9,486 nucleotides of DNA, from assembly GCA_028699365.1 (NCBI GenBank), contig JAQVUQ010000080.1, positions 1 through 9,486 of the forward strand, in the 5' to 3' direction. The notes under the pieces were generated by a model that saw only the letters and a program-made list of their open reading frames with translations, did not search any database and was not told the origin of the DNA. The stretch comes from UBA5359 sp028699365 [NCBI: bacterium] (lineage in GTDB: Bacteria; UBP13; UBA5359). A program made the position numbers and the translations under genes. Positions 8,301 to 9,486 of the stretch are shown here, one piece after another (position 1 is the first letter of the stretch; each line of letters begins with the position of its first letter).

Positions 8301-8565
8301 CATGAAGATAAACGAAGGCACGCCGAACCTGCTGGATCTTATCCGCACCGGCAAGGTGAACCTGCTGCTCAACACGCTCTCTCCCGACAAGACGGTGGAG
8401 AAAGAGGGCGCACGCATCCGGCGCTGCTCCGTGGAGCACAGCGTGCCCTGCCTGACCTCGCTGGATACGGCAGCCGCCCTGCTCTGTGCCCTTAGAGCCA
8501 AGGCCAGCGGTCGCACCTTCGAGGCCCTGGCGTTGACGGATTACTTTGACCGCCTGCGGCGGTAG
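5341..8565 (+). CDS. carB: Carbamoyl-phosphate synthase large subunit
   Basis: Builds carbamoyl phosphate from bicarbonate, ammonia (from CarA) and two ATP. At 1074 residues it is full length (E. coli 1073). It shows the internal duplication of the family: the first half starts [21 protein letters not shown] (shortened motif, from about residue 10) with the ATP-grasp glycine loop GGTGGG at 175-180 and [12 protein letters not shown] near 299. The second half restarts with [19 protein letters not shown] near 557 and repeats EVNPRASRT near 838. The C-terminal allosteric (MGS-like) domain runs from about 937. Its ATGGT motif (969-973) carries T970 and T973 at the place of the E. coli UMP/IMP-binding threonines, so nucleotide feedback is plausible. 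AAAGGAG (5327-5333) lies 7 bases before the ATG. No frameshift or missing domain is seen. Confidence 0.98.
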   Translation: MPRRNDIRKVMVVGSGPIIIGQAAEFDYAGTQACRSLKEEGLEVVLINSNPATIMTDTNIADRVYVEPLTVDFATRVIERERPDGLLPTLGGQTGLNLAVALAESGAIDRYGVELLGTSLQSIKKAEDRDLFRNLMNSIGEPVPESAIIEDMESAREFAQSIGFPVIVRPAYTLGGTGGGIAHDMAQLEDIAHRGLKMSMIGQILLERCVLGWKEIEYEVMRDGADNCITVCNMENLDPMGVHTGDSIVVAPSQTLSDKEYQMLRTAALKIIRALEIEGGCNVQMALDPHSFDYFIIEVNPRVSRSSALASKATGYPIARVAAKIAVGLRLDEIANAVTGKTLACFEPALDYVVTKVPRWPFDKFPLADRTIGTQMKATGEIMSIGRSFESSLMKAVRSLENGAYSLRHKDVATLTEMEIENRLKVPTDERLFVLAEAFRRGQMVEEIHQLTGIDRWFLHKIRDLVLLENEVRECGFSGLERELLEKFKQSGFSDRDIAELVEVEEDDIRALRKTLGVVPVYKIVDTCAAEFEAGTPYYYSSYEQENEAAPSDRRRVVVIGSGPIRIGQGIEFDYCSVHSVWALREEGFESIIINNNPETVSTDFDTSDKLYFEPLTEEDVLNIIDQEQPEGVIVQFGGQTAINLADTLARHGVKILGTSVEFIDMAEDRKKFERLLRELDIPKPDGRTAVSVEGALEIAREIDFPVLVRPSYVLGGRAMEIVYNEKDLLHYMKYAVDVSPKHPILIDKYVLGKEVEVDVISDGTDVLLPGIMEHIERAGVHSGDSMAVYPPQKLSDGVKDKVVDYATRLSRALHVKGLMNIQFVVDGEGVYILEVNPRASRTIPYLSKITGVSMVNVATKVMMGHTLKELGFSSGLYPETSHVAVKAPVFSFAKLISVDIGLSPEMKSTGEIMGVDPTFEGALYKAMVASGLDVDLTGSMIVTVADQDKAEALPIIRGFKDLGFDVYATGGTCSYVQDNGIDAVRVMKINEGTPNLLDLIRTGKVNLLLNTLSPDKTVEKEGARIRRCSVEHSVPCLTSLDTAAALLCALRAKASGRTFEALALTDYFDRLRR

Positions 8566-8742
8566 TTGTTTGTTGTTAGTTGTTCGTTGTTGGTTTTAGG
8601 GTCCGTTTGCAAGTCAGGGAAAGGATTCGGCCCCCGCAGATCGTGGGCGCATTATCAATAACGAATAACAAGTAACAAATAACCAGGAAGGAACGAGGAT
8701 TGGGATCATGAAATCAACAACCAACAACCAACAACCAACAAC
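8565..8742 (+). repeat. Heptamer repeat arrays, one direct and two inverted, between carB and pyrF
   Basis: Array 1 (8565-8592) is four units GTTGTTN, starting at the last base of the carB stop codon. Array 2 (8657-8684) is four units close to AATAACN. Array 3 (8715-8742) is four perfect CAACAAC units inside the pyrF reading frame. In RNA, array 1 can pair with array 3 (mismatch at N) or with array 2 (one G-U pair per unit), so two alternative hairpins compete. Gaps are 64 and 30 bases. The pyrF ribosome site and ATG lie between arrays 2 and 3. The plan repeats that of the carA-carB spacer with an unrelated unit. Confidence 0.85.
8630..8650 (+). repeat. Hairpin between heptamer arrays 1 and 2
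   Basis: GCCCCCGC (8630-8637) pairs with GTGGGCGC (8643-8650) around AGATC, with one C-C mismatch and one G-U pair. No T-run follows. It occupies the same relative place as the hairpin between octamer arrays 1 and 2. Confidence 0.45.
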
Positions 8743-9451
8743 TGCGCCCACAGGGCGCTCCCGGCCCGAAGGGCGCGTTATCGTTGCCCTGGATGTGGAT
8801 ACTTTCGATCAGGCCAGGCGTCTGCTGGACAGCCTTGGTGAGAGCGTCTCATTCTATAAAGTCGGATTACAGTTATACACCAGCCTGGGGCAGGCTGTAA
8901 TAAAGGAGTTGCGGGACAGGGATAAGCGCATCTTTCTGGATCTCAAATTCCACGATATACCCAACACGGTGGCTTCCGTCTGCAAGGTTGTCTCGTCGTT
9001 CGGTGTCGATCTCTGCAACGTCCATGCTCTGGGCGGCGCGGCCATGATGCGTGCTGCCGCCGCCGCTGTGGAAGGATGTAATACCCGCGTTCTGGCTGTA
9101 ACAATTCTGACCAGCCATACGCCCGAGGCCGTGCGGGATGAACTGCATATCGAGCTTGGGCTGGAGCAGGAAGTCCTGGCCCTGGCCGGTCTGGCCGCCG
9201 GCAGCGGCCTGCACGGAGTGGTCTGTTCTCCAAGAGAGATAGAGGCCGTCCGCGCCCGTTGCGGCGAAGGCTTTCTCATAGTGACTCCGGGAGTGCGCCC
9301 GGCCTGGGCCGAGGCCAACGATCAGAAGAGGATCATGACCCCGGCCGAGGCCGTCAAACGAGGGGCGGATTACCTGGTCATCGGTCGTCCCATAACTGCA
9401 GCAACGGACCCCGCGGCCGCAGCGGCCAGGATAATTGATGAGCTTGGGTGA
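8708..9451 (+). CDS. pyrF: Orotidine 5'-phosphate decarboxylase with a repeat-derived N-terminal extension
   Basis: Decarboxylates OMP to UMP, the last step of the pathway. The 247-residue protein carries the catalytic motif DLKFHDIP with D78, K80 and D83, then VTPGVRP and ADYLVIGRPI for phosphate binding. These fit the bacterial group 1 enzymes. The conserved fold starts only at VIVALDVDT (24-32). Residues 2-22 are a low-complexity tail (TTNNQQPTTAPTGRSRPEG) encoded by four CAACAAC heptamers and two small palindromes. There is no standard in-frame start between the repeats and the conserved strand, while ATG 8708 has GAGGA (8695-8699) 8 bases upstream, so the extension is probably translated. 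A tail before the barrel is tolerable: E. coli PyrF also has one of different sequence. The stop is followed by a strong ribosome site for the next gene. Confidence 0.95.
   Translation: MKSTTNNQQPTTAPTGRSRPEGRVIVALDVDTFDQARRLLDSLGESVSFYKVGLQLYTSLGQAVIKELRDRDKRIFLDLKFHDIPNTVASVCKVVSSFGVDLCNVHALGGAAMMRAAAAAVEGCNTRVLAVTILTSHTPEAVRDELHIELGLEQEVLALAGLAAGSGLHGVVCSPREIEAVRARCGEGFLIVTPGVRPAWAEANDQKRIMTPAEAVKRGADYLVIGRPITAATDPAAAAARIIDELG
8744..8776 (+). repeat. Palindromic repeat copies inside the 5' end of pyrF
   Basis: GCGCCC-ACA-GGGCGC (8744-8758) is a perfect 6-bp palindrome preceded by AACT, like the copy at 1794-1812. GGCCC-GAA-GGGCGC (8763-8776) follows 4 bases later, retaining a 4-bp stem and the GAA loop. 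Together they encode about residues 13-22 of PyrF, just before the conserved fold. Confidence 0.65.
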
Positions 9452-9478
9452 AGTAATACTACAGGAGGCTTGAGCTAA

Positions 9479-9486
9479 ATGCTTAC
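9479..9486 (+). CDS. Start of the next operon gene, cut by window end
   Basis: ATG at 9479 is preceded by a consensus-like AGGAGG (9463-9468) at 10 bases, 27 bases after the pyrF stop. Only Met-Leu and part of a third codon are visible, so the gene cannot be identified. Pathway logic and common gene order make orotate phosphoribosyltransferase (pyrE) the likeliest guess, with pyrK/pyrD as alternatives. Confidence 0.6.

Noticed and set aside
8700-8710. TTG at 8700 as pyrF start
   Set aside because: It is in a different frame from pyrF; ATG 8708 has its own GAGGA at 8 bases.

Overview
The window carries most of a de novo pyrimidine (UMP) biosynthesis operon, all on the + strand: pyrR, pyrB, pyrC, carA, carB, pyrF, and the first codons of one more gene. 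It is preceded by the 3' part of an unrelated-looking DRE-TIM aldolase gene. The operon type (PyrR regulator, class I dihydroorotase, separate carA and carB, leader attenuator) is the one familiar from Firmicutes and other Gram-positive-type or Chloroflexota lineages. The moderately high GC content and the absence of pyrK/pyrD between carB and pyrF suggest something other than a Bacillus relative. A Dehalococcoidia-like Chloroflexota is possible, but that assignment is tentative.

Layout. 1-971: aldolase-family gene, cut at its 5' end by the window edge. 972-1217: control region with an extended -10 promoter, a PyrR-binding hairpin at the start of the predicted transcript, a possible 37-codon leader ORF, a first hairpin with a U-tract, and a strong intrinsic terminator just before pyrR. 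1218-1748 pyrR; a short spacer with two small palindromes; 1828-2763 pyrB; 2750-4024 pyrC (TTG start inside pyrB); 4027-5115 carA (GTG start). 5116-5340: spacer filled with 8-bp tandem repeats in direct and inverted orientation. 5341-8565 carB. 8566-8707: spacer with 7-bp tandem repeats in the same arrangement, running on into the 5' end of pyrF (8708-9451). A strong ribosome site and ATG at 9479 open the next gene, which would logically be pyrE but is not identifiable.

How the genes work together. CarA/CarB make carbamoyl phosphate from glutamine, bicarbonate and ATP. PyrB condenses it with aspartate, PyrC closes the ring to dihydroorotate, and PyrF decarboxylates OMP to UMP. Dihydroorotate dehydrogenase is absent here and must be encoded elsewhere; orotate phosphoribosyltransferase may be the next gene. 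PyrR, bound to UMP, would hold the leader hairpin and so let the terminator form; CarB also carries the C-terminal allosteric domain that senses end products.

The core genes are ordinary. The unusual material is between them: (i) a leader in which the hexamer ACCTTT occurs both in the PyrR hairpin and in the terminator and competes for one AAGGGT, overlaid by a possible leader ORF whose stop codon lies in the terminator loop; and (ii) two spacers (carA-carB, carB-pyrF) built to the same plan from unrelated 8-mer and 7-mer repeats, the second of which has become the N-terminus of PyrF.
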